Counted from the first letter of the stretch, positions 1-9,311 are shown. The stretch: 26,428 bases of DNA from JBHOQX01 sp042408595 (GCA_042408595.1 JBHOQX010000056.1:1-26428); one strand, 5' to 3'. Notes: a model not told the origin generated them from the sequence alone. Translations and numbers: made by a program.

Positions 1-3000
1 GCTTCCTGGCTGGGGCCGAAGGTCGCCCCGGTCCAGTAGATATCGCCCTGGGCATCGGGGCGCAGCTGGTTGCTGCTGAGGCTGTAGGCGCTGGTCGCGC
101 CGCCCCAAGGGGGGCCGAGCGGGCCGTTGGCGCGGTTGAAGCCGTCGAGCACGCCGGTGCTGGGGAAGCCGCCGCCGGCTGGCGGTGGAGTGGTCGGCGT
201 GGCGGTGGCGGTGGCGGTCGCGGTGGGCGTGCGGGTCGGCGTGGCGGTGGGCGTGCTGGTGGCGGCCGGGGTGCTCGTGGGCGTGCTGCTCGGGCCGGCG
301 GTCGCGGTCGGCGTGCTGGTTGGGGTGTTGGTCGGCGTCGCCGTGTTGGTTGGTGTGGCGGTCGGGGTCCGGGTCGGCGTGGCGGTGGGCAGACTGGTGG
401 GTGTGCTGGTCGGCGTGGCGGTCGGCGGCGCCGGGGTGGCGGTTGGCGTGGCGGTCGGCTGGCTGCCGCTCTCCGTTTGCACGGCGTAGGCCGACATCGG
501 CGCGTTGAAGTACGTCGCGCCGACGTTCCAGTTGGTTGGCAGGATACTCAGCGTGCTGACCGAGGTGGTCTGGGCCTTGCCACCGGAGGCCGCGTCGCGG
601 AAGCGCACGATCCCGCCGCCGGCTGGCCCGAGCACGGCCAGCCAGTACTTCGTGCCGGCCTGTACCGTCGCCGGCGACACGCTCACCGTGTTCCAGGCGT
701 TCGCGACCGGATTGTTGATCGTCGCCTGGGTCAGGAGCACGCCAGGGTTGTCGTCGCGGGTGTTGGTGTAGAGGCCCACAACGACCTGGCCGGCGGTCGA
801 GCCCTGATCGATGAAGACCTTGATCTGGTTGACCGTTCCCCCCGTGCTGGCGAGGTACTGGAACGCCTCGGCCATGCCGGCCGCGTTGCTGTCCTGGTTC
901 GGCATGAGGCTCGTCTCGCCGACCAGCACCACCGGCGCGCCGCTCGCCGCCGTGGTGAAGGTCGCGTCGGCGGAGACGGCGGTGTTGCCGGCGGCGTCGG
1001 TCGAGCGCACCCGGTAGTGGTAGGTTGTGCCTGCCGCCAGCCCGGTCAGCGTCTGCGAATGGCTGGTGAGCAGCGTTGTGTCAAGTGTTGTCTGGCTGCT
1101 GTATGCTGTTGTGGTGCCGTATTCGACCTGCGAGGTCGCCGGTTCGTCGGTCGTCCAGCTCACTACCGCCGAGGTCGCCTGGATGTTGCTCGCGCCGATG
1201 GCGGACAGCACCGGCGGCGTCGTGTCGGGCGCCGCGTTGTTGACCGTTACGTTCACCGGCGCGCTGGTGGCCGTGTTGCCGGCGGCATCGCTGGCGCGCG
1301 CGCTGAGCTGGTGCGCGCCGTTGGCGGCGGTGGTGCTGTTCCAGGCGAGGGTGTAGGGCGCGCTCGTCACCGGGCTGCCGAGCGGCGCGCCATCCAGCAG
1401 GAATTGCACGCTCGTCACACCGACGTCGTCGCTCGCGCTGGCCGAGACCGTGACCGACGTGCCGCTGACGGTCGCGCCGTCGGCGGGCGCGGTCATTGTT
1501 ACGGTCGGCGGGGTGGTATCCGCCGGCGACGCGCCGCTGATCTGAATGAATTTGGCGACCGACGGCACGCCGTTCGCGTTGACGATGAACAACATGTAAT
1601 AGCCCGGCGGCGCGATGTTGGCATTGGCCGGCGCCTGGACGGTCAACGCGCCGCTGCCCTGGCTGAAGGTCAGCGGCACGTAGCGCTGCTCCGAGTTGAT
1701 CGTGTGCGTCACCGACGGCAGGCGCACCAGCGCGACCGAGCCGATGCCGGAGGCATCCGGCGTCTGCACCGTGAAGCTCGTGCCGTAGGCGGCGCTCCCT
1801 GGCGCAGCGGAGATCGTCGGGCGCGTGCCTTTGAACAGGTACGGCGGATCGTAGATCTCGGCGGTCAGATAATCCACCGCCGGGGCGATACGCCCGCCGC
1901 CGGCCACCAGGACGCGCGCGTCCGGCAGCAGCAGCGCCACCGAGTGGTACATCCGCAGATCGCGCATCGCCGCCACGGTCGTCCAGCTCTCGGTGGCCGG
2001 GTCCCACAGCTCGGCCTGCTTCACGCCCTGCGTCGATGTGAGGCTGTAAAGGGTCGAGCCGCCGACCGCCAGCACCTTGCCGTCCGGCAGGACGACCAAG
2101 TTGTGCTGGAAGCGCGGGTAGGCCATGTCGGCGGTGGTGCGCCAGGCGGGCGCGGCCTGGGTCATGTCGATCACGGCCGTGCCTTTGCTCACCGGGTCGA
2201 CGTTTGGCGAGCCGCCGCCGGAGGTCATGATCTTGCCGGGGCGATACATCACCGAGCTGCCGGACGGCACCGGCGCCGTGCCGATGGTCGCCCAGCTCTG
2301 CGAGGCGATATCCAGCGTGCGCGACTTGTAGTCCGGCGCGGACAGGACAAACACCTTGCCGTTCGGCAGCACGTAGCTGTGTGGGTACTCGCCGAGCGCC
2401 AGTTTGGCCGACGCACCCATCTGCGTCCAGGTGTTGCTGGCTGCATCGTAGATTTCCGGCGTGTCGGCGGTGACGCCCGGCTGGAGATCGCCGCCGAGCG
2501 CCAGCGCCCGGCCATCCGGCAACTCGACGACCGTCGGGTACCAGCGCGCCTGGTACATGCTGGCGACCTTCGACCAGCTGTTGGTGCTCGGGTTGAAGAT
2601 ATTGGTGTCGCGGATGCCGTAGCCGTCCTGGTAGAAGCCGCCGGCGACGAGATGGCGCCCGTCGGCCAGGGCGATATGGCCAGAGCAGAAGATCGACGAG
2701 AACTGGTTGGTCACCCCGGTGAAGGTCTGGCTGGTGGGGTTCCAGATGCGCGCTGAGACGTTCGGCGCCAGCTCCCAGGCGTCCCACATCAGGATGTTGC
2801 CGTTCGGGAGCATCGCGCTGTGGACATCGACCAGCGGCCAGTTCATCGCCGGCTCCCACTGGCCGATCGACGCCGCCGAGCCCGAGGCGCTGGTGGTGAA
2901 GACGCCGTCGCCCGAGATCGCGAGCTGGCCGTTTGCGCCGCGGCTGCGCACCCGGTAGTGGTAGGTGGTCGCGGGCGCAAGGCCGGTGAGCGCCTGGTTG

Positions 3001-4205
3001 TGATTCGTCACAAGCGCCGTGTCAAGCGCGGTGAGGCTGCCGTAGCTCGTCGTCGTGCCGTACTCGACCTGGCTGTCGGCCGGGACATCGGTCTGCCAGG
3101 TGATCGTGGCCGCGGAGCTGCTGATGTTGCTCGCCGCCATGCCGGAGATCACCGGCGCGGCCGGCGGGTCGCTCGCCAGGGTGGTGAAGGTGTAGTCGAG
3201 CGAGGTCGTCTCGTTCCCCGCGCCGTCGCGGCTGACCGCCGCGTAGTGGTAGGTCGTGTTCGGCGTCAGGCCGGTGAGCGTCTGGCTGTGGCTGGTCGCC
3301 AGGGCGCTGTCGAGCGCCGTTTCGCTGCCGTAGCCGGCGGTCAAGCCGTAGCGCACCTGCGAGGTGGCCGGCTCGTCGGTCGTCCAGGTGATCGTCGCGC
3401 TGGTGCTGCTGATCGTGCTGGCCGCGACATTCGTGATCGCCGGCGGGGTCGTGTCCGGCCCGGCGAAGGGCACGTCGGTCGTCCAGGCCGCGCCGCCGTT
3501 CAGTGTGCCGTTGTTCCCCTTGCCGGAGGCGTCGGCGGCGGTCGTGCCGCTGCCTTCGTCCAGGTGCCACAGGCCGGCGGTGCTGGCGTCGGGCGTGAAC
3601 GGGCTCTGCGGGATGACGAACTGGCCGGTGTAGCGGACGACGTTCGAGACCCGCACTTCATCCACCAGGCCGGTGAAGAAATCGCCAGACAAGTCGGCGG
3701 AGCCGATCCGCAGCGGGTCGCTGCTCTGGTCGATGTTGCCGCTGGTCAGGGTCGTCGCCACTTTGGCGCCGTTCACGAACAGGCGCGTGTTGCTGCCGTC
3801 GTAGGTGCCGGCGACGTGGTACCACTGGTTGAGCGCCAGCTCCCCCGAGCTGAGCGAAATCCAGCTGCCGCTGTTGCGCGAGAAGGAGAAGGTCGCCTTG
3901 AAGCCGGCGCCGAGTGGCTCGACCGCCAGTTCGTAGTTGTGCTTGCCGACGGCGTTTTTATAGCCGGACGGCTGCGCGGTCGGCTTGATCCAGGCCTCGA
4001 TCGTCAGATTGACCGGGATGCGCAGGCTGGCGTTGTCCGGCACGCTGACGTAGGCGGTCGTGCCGTTGAACGCGAGCGCAGCGGGCCCGGCGGCGAGCGA
4101 GGCCGGCGGATGGGCGGCGGCCCACGGCGCGAGCGCGGCGAGCAGCAGGGCGAACGCCAGCAGTGCGCGGCCAGGGCGCGCGAACGAGAGTGGGACCCGG
4201 CGCAT
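1..4205 (-). CDS. Secreted multidomain copper-radical oxidase (AA5, galactose/glyoxal oxidase-like), C-terminus cut by window edge
   Basis: One open minus-strand frame from the ATG at 4205 (AAAGGA six bases upstream) to base 1 with no stop, at least 1401 residues. Residues 1-39 are an Arg-containing signal peptide. Residues about 42-245 are a LamG/concanavalin-like domain, and 252-342 and 348-438 are FN3-type domains. Residues about 447-890 are a kelch propeller plus the galactose-oxidase-type C-terminal domain. Inside it are the expected copper-radical residues: Cys507 (FCSGH), Tyr556 (RWYPT), Tyr753-His754 (RMYHS) and His834 (VTHTIN), matching galactose oxidase Cys228, Tyr272, Tyr495-His496 and His581. 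Then come an Ig-like domain (898-990), another FN3 (993-1086), a beta-sandwich module (1092-1243), a Thr-Pro linker (about 1250-1345), and the start of a further module (VLDGFNRANGPLG). Family knowledge: AA5 enzymes oxidise alcohols or aldehydes and make H2O2. The substrate here is unknown. The assignment rests on motif reading only. Confidence 0.88.
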   Translation of the reverse strand, partial: MRRVPLSFARPGRALLAFALLLAALAPWAAAHPPASLAAGPAALAFNGTTAYVSVPDNASLRIPVNLTIEAWIKPTAQPSGYKNAVGKHNYELAVEPLGAGFKATFSFSRNSGSWISLSSGELALNQWYHVAGTYDGSNTRLFVNGAKVATTLTSGNIDQSSDPLRIGSADLSGDFFTGLVDEVRVSNVVRYTGQFVIPQSPFTPDASTAGLWHLDEGSGTTAADASGKGNNGTLNGGAAWTTDVPFAGPDTTPPAITNVAASTISSTSATITWTTDEPATSQVRYGLTAGYGSETALDSALATSHSQTLTGLTPNTTYHYAAVSRDGAGNETTSLDYTFTTLASDPPAAPVISGMAASNISSSAATITWQTDVPADSQVEYGTTTSYGSLTALDTALVTNHNQALTGLAPATTYHYRVRSRGANGQLAISGDGVFTTSASGSAASIGQWEPAMNWPLVDVHSAMLPNGNILMWDAWELAPNVSARIWNPTSQTFTGVTNQFSSIFCSGHIALADGRHLVAGGFYQDGYGIRDTNIFNPSTNSWSKVASMYQARWYPTVVELPDGRALALGGDLQPGVTADTPEIYDAASNTWTQMGASAKLALGEYPHSYVLPNGKVFVLSAPDYKSRTLDIASQSWATIGTAPVPSGSSVMYRPGKIMTSGGGSPNVDPVSKGTAVIDMTQAAPAWRTTADMAYPRFQHNLVVLPDGKVLAVGGSTLYSLTSTQGVKQAELWDPATESWTTVAAMRDLRMYHSVALLLPDARVLVAGGGRIAPAVDYLTAEIYDPPYLFKGTRPTISAAPGSAAYGTSFTVQTPDASGIGSVALVRLPSVTHTINSEQRYVPLTFSQGSGALTVQAPANANIAPPGYYMLFIVNANGVPSVAKFIQISGASPADTTPPTVTMTAPADGATVSGTSVTVSASASDDVGVTSVQFLLDGAPLGSPVTSAPYTLAWNSTTAANGAHQLSARASDAAGNTATSAPVNVTVNNAAPDTTPPVLSAIGASNIQATSAVVSWTTDEPATSQVEYGTTTAYSSQTTLDTTLLTSHSQTLTGLAAGTTYHYRVRSTDAAGNTAVSADATFTTAASGAPVVLVGETSLMPNQDSNAAGMAEAFQYLASTGGTVNQIKVFIDQGSTAGQVVVGLYTNTRDDNPGVLLTQATINNPVANAWNTVSVSPATVQAGTKYWLAVLGPAGGGIVRFRDAASGGKAQTTSVSTLSILPTNWNVGATYFNAPMSAYAVQTESGSQPTATPTATPAPPTATPTSTPTSLPTATPTRTPTATPTNTATPTNTPTSTPTATAGPSSTPTSTPAATSTPTATPTRTPTATATATATPTTPPPAGGGFPSTGVLDGFNRANGPLGPPWGGATSAYSLSSNQLRPDAQGDIYWTGATFGPSQE
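178..458 (-). repeat. Thr-Pro linker minisatellite inside the copper oxidase gene
   Basis: About 280 bases of degenerate 6- to 12-base repeats (ACG-CCG-ACC type codons on the minus strand) encode a (T-P-T/S-x)n linker between the beta-sandwich module and the truncated C-terminal module. Such linkers usually form extended, often glycosylated spacers in secreted proteins. The repeats create long artificial Val/Gly-rich open frames on the plus strand. Confidence 0.85.
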
Positions 4206-4333
4206 ACGGATTCCTTTCGGTGCGGCGACACGATCTTCGCAGACTGCGTCTATCGTACGCCCCGCGGCTGACGACCGGCTAAATGTGAATGGTATGTGGC
4301 TGAACGTTTTGTAAGTCTGGCGCGTACCGAAGC

Positions 4334-4371
4334 GCAGACAAGCCGGAGGAGCGCTCCTCCGGCTTGTCTGC
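4334..4371 (-). terminator. Perfect 38-base palindrome, probable terminator of the radical SAM gene
   Basis: Two 19-base arms (4334-4352 and 4353-4371, GCAGACAAGCCGGAGGAGC and its complement) abut with no spacer. The site lies 35 bases past the radical SAM stop and upstream of the copper oxidase start. There is no U-tract, so it may be a factor-assisted terminator or a processing site. The remainder of 4206-4333 probably holds the oxidase promoter, but no convincing -35/-10 pair was found. Confidence 0.55.
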
Positions 4372-4405
4372 CGCGTGCCCGACGGGCGTGCCGCCGCGAG
4401 AGGGC

Positions 4406-6136
4406 CTACGCCTCGCTGCCCGCCAGGCCCCCGCCGATCCACTTCAGGTGATTCGTACCGATCTTCCAGAGCTGGCCGAGCGTCTCCGGGTTGCTGGCCG
4501 CCTTGAGGAACGTCAGCATCGGGCCGGGGCGCAGCGACCACTCGCGGGCGGCGCGGCGCGCCCAGTACTCCAATTGCTGCGACGACAGGTGCGGGTAGTT
4601 CAGCACCGTGTGGGAGTACATATCGTAGTCCTCCCACTGGTTCATCTGGATCCAGCCGTTCTGCACCGCCTCGTAGTAGAACGGCGTGCCGGGGTAGGGC
4701 GTGGCGATGTGGAACAGCGCGATATCCAGCGGCAACTGCTTGGAGAGCGCGATCGTCTCCTGGATGGTCTCCACCGTCTCGCCCGGTAGCCCGATGATGA
4801 AATAGCCCCAGTTCTTGATGCCGACCTTGTGGCTGGCGGCGATCGACTCGCGGATGCGCTGCACGGTAGTGCCTTTGCGCGCCCGCTTGAGCACCATCTC
4901 GCTGCCGCTCTCTAGGCCCCAAGCGATCATGAAGCAGCCGGCGCGCCGCATCAGCGCGAGCTCTTCTGCGTCCACGAAGTCAACGCGGCTGTTGCAGCTC
5001 CACTGCAGCTTGATGCCGTCCTTGATGATTGCATTGCACAGGTCGTAGACGAACTCTTTCTTCACCGTGAACAGATCCGCCTCGAAGTGGATGTGGTGCA
5101 TGCCCATCTCCTTGAGCATGTACATCTCCTTGAGGACGTGATCCGGGCTGCGGTGCCGCACGCTGGCCTGGTAGGTCACGTGCTTGATGCAGTAGCGGCA
5201 GCCGGCCGGGCAGCCGCGGCTGGTCAGCACAAAGGTGTACGGCCCGCCGATGATCGGCTCCTTGTACTTACGCCAGGGCAGTTGATCGTGCAGCGGAAGC
5301 GGCAGGCTGTCCAAGTTCTCGATAAACGGCCGATCCGGGTTGATCTGCACCTCGCCGTGCTCGGTGCGGAAGGCGACGCCGCGGGTTTCGCGCAGCGCCC
5401 GGCTGATCAGGTTCTGATGCACGCCGAGGAACCGCCCGCGGGTCGTCAGGTACGACGCGTCCGGGAAGGGCAGCTTGCGCCACGGAGCGGTCATGTCGGG
5501 GTTGCCAACGAGCACCGTGTCGGTCGCCTTCTCGGCCGCCACCACACGGTCGATCGTCTGAATGACATCGATGATCGTCAATTCCGGCTCGCCGCGCACC
5601 ACGATATCGAGCGTCGGGTAGGCTTCGAGCGTCTCGCGGCTCATCGGCGTCACATGCGTGCCGATCGCCATGGTGATCGTGCCGACCGCCTTGCCGATGA
5701 ATGTCGTTCGCATGTCGTTCGTCAGGGTGGGGGCCGTCGCGTGGATGATCATGTAGCGCGGCTTCTTCTCCCACATGTATTTTTCGAACGACTTCCAGTC
5801 CATCATCAGGCCGATCGCGTCCACCACCTCGACGGTGTAGCCGGCCTCTTTGACGACCGCGCCGATCTGGGCCAGCGCCGTCTGCGGCCAAATGATGCCG
5901 TCGCGCGTGCGGCGGCCCACGCGGGCGATGTCGCGCAGGAACAGATCGCCATCGGGCGAGGGCGGGTTGAGCACCAGCACGTCGAGGCGTGGGCTCTTCT
6001 CGCGCGGCATCTCGGCGAACTTGATCTCGACGGCACGCTCATCCTGGCGCAGCGTTGGCGCCACCAGCTTGATGCCGGTCTTCTTGTCGCCAGGGGCGGT
6101 CTTGCCGTTCTCCAGCTTGCTATCGGTGTCGGACAT
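4406..6136 (-). CDS. B12-binding-domain radical SAM protein
   Basis: 576 residues from the ATG at 6136. An upstream in-frame ATG at 6154 is rejected because the bases between them contain the ribosome site GGGAGGAAG, six bases before the 6136 ATG. The N-terminal third (about 50-195) has the Rossmann-like cobalamin-binding pattern (LDVLVLNPPSPDGD, later VVRGEPE). The radical SAM core starts near residue 300 with the cluster motif C309-x3-C313-x2-C316 (RGCPAGCRYC), followed by LQWSCNSRVDF, AWGLESGSE and YFIIGLPGETVE. This is the class that includes BchE, hopanoid and other B12-dependent methylases or cyclases. The substrate cannot be told. It stands alone between two gaps, and the palindrome at 4334-4371 probably ends its transcript. 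Confidence 0.88.
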   Translation of the reverse strand: MSDTDSKLENGKTAPGDKKTGIKLVAPTLRQDERAVEIKFAEMPREKSPRLDVLVLNPPSPDGDLFLRDIARVGRRTRDGIIWPQTALAQIGAVVKEAGYTVEVVDAIGLMMDWKSFEKYMWEKKPRYMIIHATAPTLTNDMRTTFIGKAVGTITMAIGTHVTPMSRETLEAYPTLDIVVRGEPELTIIDVIQTIDRVVAAEKATDTVLVGNPDMTAPWRKLPFPDASYLTTRGRFLGVHQNLISRALRETRGVAFRTEHGEVQINPDRPFIENLDSLPLPLHDQLPWRKYKEPIIGGPYTFVLTSRGCPAGCRYCIKHVTYQASVRHRSPDHVLKEMYMLKEMGMHHIHFEADLFTVKKEFVYDLCNAIIKDGIKLQWSCNSRVDFVDAEELALMRRAGCFMIAWGLESGSEMVLKRARKGTTVQRIRESIAASHKVGIKNWGYFIIGLPGETVETIQETIALSKQLPLDIALFHIATPYPGTPFYYEAVQNGWIQMNQWEDYDMYSHTVLNYPHLSSQQLEYWARRAAREWSLRPGPMLTFLKAASNPETLGQLWKIGTNHLKWIGGGLAGSEA

Positions 6137-6583
6137 GGTTGCTTCCTCCCGCATGGTGCGCGCCGCTCAGGGTCTGCTGCTGGCGGGGCACCGTCTGTTG
6201 GCTGCGTCCAGGGTCTGCCGCTGGCACGCCGCCGCGGTGCGGCCTGCTGCGTCGTGGGGCACAGCATACCAGCGGTTGATGAATGGCGCGTAAATCGGCC
6301 GCCGCGCTGGTATGAATATTTCGCCATTCGGAGATGATCGTCGGTGAACGGGAGCCCGGCGGGGCCATGTCCAGCGTGCGCCGCGACGTGGACGCAGCCC
6401 GCGGCGCGGAACATCCTAGACAAGAACTATCTCCCGCTGCTATAGCCGCGACACCGCATGATCCCTCATTGACGCTGCCCACCGCCTCCGGCCGCGCGCC
6501 GTCCCCGCGCGCCCGGCCCCGGGCTTGTGCGGCTGCGGCGGCTCTCTCCCAATTGTGCCGAGAGAAAGAGAAGGAGAACCCCC

Positions 6584-6700
6584 ATACGCCCCCGCAGCGC
6601 CGACGACGGTGTGCACGGCCCGGAGCTGTGGGCGACATCCGACGCGGCAACCCTGGCGCCGAGCCGCTTCTACGCCTACCTGCCGATCGGGCGGCGGTGA
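6584..6700 (+). pseudogene. Short coding fossil: ELWxxDGT-like end of a secreted protein
   Basis: In one frame the sequence reads DGVHGPELWATSDAATLAP followed by SRFYAYLPIGRR and a stop. The first part resembles ELWxxDGT repeats of secreted proteins. The end resembles the YLPL-type C-termini common in Chloroflexia exported proteins (inference). A well-placed AAGGAG (6571-6576) lies seven bases before an ATA, where a start codon would be expected, so an ATG may have mutated to ATA after an internal deletion. It could also be chance. Confidence 0.3.
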
Positions 6701-6708
6701 TGCCCTGA

Positions 6709-6780
6709 GGGGTCAGGGATCGGGGCCTGCTTTCTTGTGAGAAGTGGATCGTGATCCTGATCCTGACCCCCGACCACCCC
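6709..6780. repeat. Heptamer-like repeat pair (GGGGTCAGGGATC and its inverse)
   Basis: GGGGTCAGGGATC (6709-6721) faces GATCCTGACCCC (about 6757-6774) in inverted orientation, and each side is built of near-tandem 6-7 base units. It sits just upstream of the ftsK promoter and belongs to the repeat family also seen in ftsK, mfd and near 17960. Confidence 0.4.
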
Positions 6781-6798
6781 CTTCCCCGCTAGCGCGGA

Positions 6799-6809
6799 TG
6801 TGCTATAAT
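6799..6809 (+). promoter_or_regulatory. ftsK promoter, extended -10
   Basis: TGTGCTATAAT gives a perfect -10 (TATAAT, 6804-6809) with an extended TGn. No good -35 lies 17 bases upstream, as expected of extended -10 promoters. The predicted start is near 6816, leaving a leader of about 30 bases that contains the GGAGGG ribosome site at 6835-6840. Confidence 0.65.
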
Positions 6810-6844
6810 CAGTCAATCCCAGAACAGACTTTCGGGAGGGACTG

Positions 6845-9292
6845 ATGGCCAAGCGCAGCACGACCGCCCGCAAACCGGCGACGCGGAGCCGCAAACCCGC
6901 CGCGCGCGCCCGCCAGGCGCCGCCGTCGTTCGGCGTCTCGCTGCGCCCAGAGCATCAGCGCGAGTTGTTCGCCCTCGGCCTGATCACCGTCGCCGCAGTG
7001 ACGGTGATCTTCTTCTTCTCCGGCTCGACCGGCTTCGTCGGCAAGCGCTGGGTGGCCTTCACGCAGAACCTCCTCGGCTGGGGCTCGCTGCTGGTGCCGC
7101 TGGCGCTCGGGCTGCTCGGCCTGGCCATCCTCTGGCAGGAGCGTCGCGAGGACCAGCGCTTCACCGGGGCAACGGTGCTCGGCACCCTGCTCACGCTCCT
7201 CTCGCTCCAGATTCTGCTCGAATTCGCCCTCGGCCCGCGCCAGGACGCCGCGGACCAGGTCGGCGCCGGGGGCGGCCTGACAGGGTACTATGCCCGCCTC
7301 GGCATGGCCCGCGCGATCGGCGATCCGGCGACCTTTATCGTCGCCTGCGTGATGGGGCTGGCCGGGATCATGCTGACCTTCAACATCACCCTGCGCGAGC
7401 TGGCGACCGACCTGAGCAACGGCGCGGCCCGCTTCTGGGCGGCGGTCTGGCCGGTGGGCGCCGCCGCGCCGCCCGACCGCGCCCGGGTTGCGCCCGCGCC
7501 GCGCATCACCGACCCGGATCACCCGTTCGTCCCGCCGCCGGACGCCAGGGACGACGACATCGTGCCGACGCCGATCGCTGCCCGGCCGACTCGCGCCAGC
7601 CTGTTCCAGCGGCCGGCGGTCGCCCCCACATCATCGCCAGCCAGGCCCGCGCCCCCTGCGCCCGCTACCCCTGCCGCCAGCAAGGGCGGGGACGGGCCGA
7701 AGCCCGGCGCTGAGACGCTGCTCACCGCACTGCTGGCGGCCCCGCCAGGCCAGTCGGCCACCGCGCCGAAGGAAACCGTGCAACAGGCGCTCGATGGCTT
7801 CGAGGTCTCGTCGGTGCAGCGCGCCTGGCCGTTGCCCGGGCTGGACATGCTCGACACCTATAGCGAAGGGACGATCACCGACGACGAACGGCGCTTCAAG
7901 TCGCGCCTGATCGAAGAGACGCTCGCCAGTTTCAAGGTCGAAGCGCAGGTCGTTGGCGTGAACACTGGCCCGGCCGTCACCCAGTTCGAAGTCGAGCCGG
8001 CGGTCGGCGTCAAGGTGAGCAAGATCACGACCCTGGAAAAAGACCTGATGATGGCGCTCGCTGCCTCGTCGCTTCGGATCGAGGCGCCCATCCCCGGCAA
8101 GAAGTACATCGGCATCGAGATCCCAAACTCGGCGATCTCGCTCGTCGGCCTGCGCGAGGTGATCGAGAGCGAGGAGTTCGAGGCGAGCAAGGCGCGGTTG
8201 AAGCTGCCGCTCGGCAAGGATGTGTCCGGCCAGGCGATCATCGCCGGAATGGAGCGCATGCCGCATCTGCTGATCGCCGGGAGCACCGGTAGCGGCAAGT
8301 CCGTCGCGGTGAACGCCTTCGTCTGCGCGCTGCTGCTCAAGCATACGCCCGACGAACTGCGCTTCATCATGGTCGACCCCAAGATGGTCGAGCTGATCGT
8401 TTACAACCACATCCCGCACCTGCTGTCGCCGGTCGTCACCGAGTTGGAGCGGGTGGTGCCGACGCTGAAGTGGGCGACGCGCGAGATGGAGCGGCGCTAC
8501 AAGGTCTTCGCCAAGCACGGCTTCCGCAATATCGAGAGCTACAAGCAGGCCGCGCGACGCCGCGCCGACCTGGAGCCGCTGCCTTACATCGTCATTATTA
8601 TCGATGAACTGGCCGACCTGATGATGATGGCGCCGGACGAAGTCGAGACGCTGGTCTGCCGCCTGGCGCAGATGGCGCGCGCCACCGGCATTCATCTGAT
8701 CATCGCCACGCAACGCCCCTCGGTGGATGTGGTGACCGGCCTGATCAAGGCGAACTTCCCCTCTCGGATCGCCTTCGCCGTGACCTCGCAGATCGACTCG
8801 CGCGTCATCCTCGATATGAACGGGGCCGAGCAACTCCTTGGCCGGGGCGACATGCTCTACATGGCCGCCGACGCCGCCAAGCCGGTCCGCATCCAGGGCA
8901 CGTTCGTCTCGGACCACGAGGTCGAGCGGATCGTGAGCTTCTGGCGCAACGCGAAGCCGCCGGAGCCGGCCGGACGACCGGCTGCGGGCGACGGGCGACG
9001 GGCGGCCGGGAACGGCGACGGGGAACCCCAGAGCTCAGAACTCGCGACGCCGCCTTCAGCGCTCCAGGGTCCCGGCGAGTATCTGAGCGTCGAGGAGCAA
9101 GACGCATTGCTGCCGGAGGCGATCAAGCTCGTCAGGCAGCACCGGCGCGCCTCGGCGTCGCTGCTGCAGCGGCGGCTGCGGATCGGCTACAGCAAGGCGG
9201 CGCAGTTGATCGACCTGCTGGAGCAGCAGGGGATCGTCGGTCCAGCGGAGGACGGCCGCTCGCGCGAGGTGCTACAACCAGAGGATGGCTGA
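6845..9292 (+). CDS. ftsK: DNA translocase FtsK/SpoIIIE
   Basis: 815 residues. The ATG at 6845 is preceded by GGGAGGG at four bases. Residues about 38-180 hold the hydrophobic membrane anchor (around four segments), and 195-310 are a Pro/Ala-rich linker. The motor follows: alpha/beta domain from about 335, Walker A GSTGSGKS at 479-486, Walker B IVIIIDELAD with D587-E588, and the FtsK signature RATGIHLIIATQRPS. The C-terminal gamma winged-helix domain (about 755-810) contains LLQRRLRIGYSKAAQLID, which in the family reads KOPS/SRS-like polar sequences. It pumps chromosomal DNA through the septum during division or resolution. Residues about 715-735, between motor and gamma, are encoded by heptamer repeats. 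It converges with the response regulator, leaving 19 bases. Confidence 0.96.
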   Translation: MAKRSTTARKPATRSRKPAARARQAPPSFGVSLRPEHQRELFALGLITVAAVTVIFFFSGSTGFVGKRWVAFTQNLLGWGSLLVPLALGLLGLAILWQERREDQRFTGATVLGTLLTLLSLQILLEFALGPRQDAADQVGAGGGLTGYYARLGMARAIGDPATFIVACVMGLAGIMLTFNITLRELATDLSNGAARFWAAVWPVGAAAPPDRARVAPAPRITDPDHPFVPPPDARDDDIVPTPIAARPTRASLFQRPAVAPTSSPARPAPPAPATPAASKGGDGPKPGAETLLTALLAAPPGQSATAPKETVQQALDGFEVSSVQRAWPLPGLDMLDTYSEGTITDDERRFKSRLIEETLASFKVEAQVVGVNTGPAVTQFEVEPAVGVKVSKITTLEKDLMMALAASSLRIEAPIPGKKYIGIEIPNSAISLVGLREVIESEEFEASKARLKLPLGKDVSGQAIIAGMERMPHLLIAGSTGSGKSVAVNAFVCALLLKHTPDELRFIMVDPKMVELIVYNHIPHLLSPVVTELERVVPTLKWATREMERRYKVFAKHGFRNIESYKQAARRRADLEPLPYIVIIIDELADLMMMAPDEVETLVCRLAQMARATGIHLIIATQRPSVDVVTGLIKANFPSRIAFAVTSQIDSRVILDMNGAEQLLGRGDMLYMAADAAKPVRIQGTFVSDHEVERIVSFWRNAKPPEPAGRPAAGDGRRAAGNGDGEPQSSELATPPSALQGPGEYLSVEEQDALLPEAIKLVRQHRRASASLLQRRLRIGYSKAAQLIDLLEQQGIVGPAEDGRSREVLQPEDG
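8986..9045 (+). repeat. Heptamer repeats inside ftsK linker
   Basis: GGGCGAC (8986) is repeated at 8993, with variants GGGCGGC (9000) and CGGGAAC (9007), then drifting units to about 9045. They code for a Gly/Asp/Arg-rich stretch between the motor and the gamma domain, so the insertion is tolerated. Confidence 0.6.
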
Positions 9293-9311
9293 GCAGCGTT
9301 CCAACCAGGCC

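Larger units (their letters stand above)
6137..6780. other. Intergenic gap, mostly without supported genes
   Basis: About 640 bases between divergent radical SAM and ftsK genes. Open frames on both strands here are typical GC-rich shadows. It holds the coding fossil at 6584-6700, heptamer-like repeats at 6709-6780, and presumably the radical SAM promoter, which I could not identify. Confidence 0.6.

Noticed and set aside
1081..2859. 592-residue minus-strand frame
   Set aside because: A shifted frame of the copper oxidase gene; translation is low complexity without domains.
477..4271. Very long open frames on the plus strand (759 and 483 residues) opposite the copper oxidase
   Set aside because: Arg/Ala/Gly-rich translations with no motif, caused by high GC and the codon pattern of the minus-strand gene, which has clear domains.
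5087..6337. 416-residue plus-strand frame
   Set aside because: Antisense shadow of the radical SAM gene.
7631..8917. 428-residue minus-strand frame opposite ftsK
   Set aside because: Asp/His/Arg-rich shadow; ftsK motifs are complete on the plus strand.
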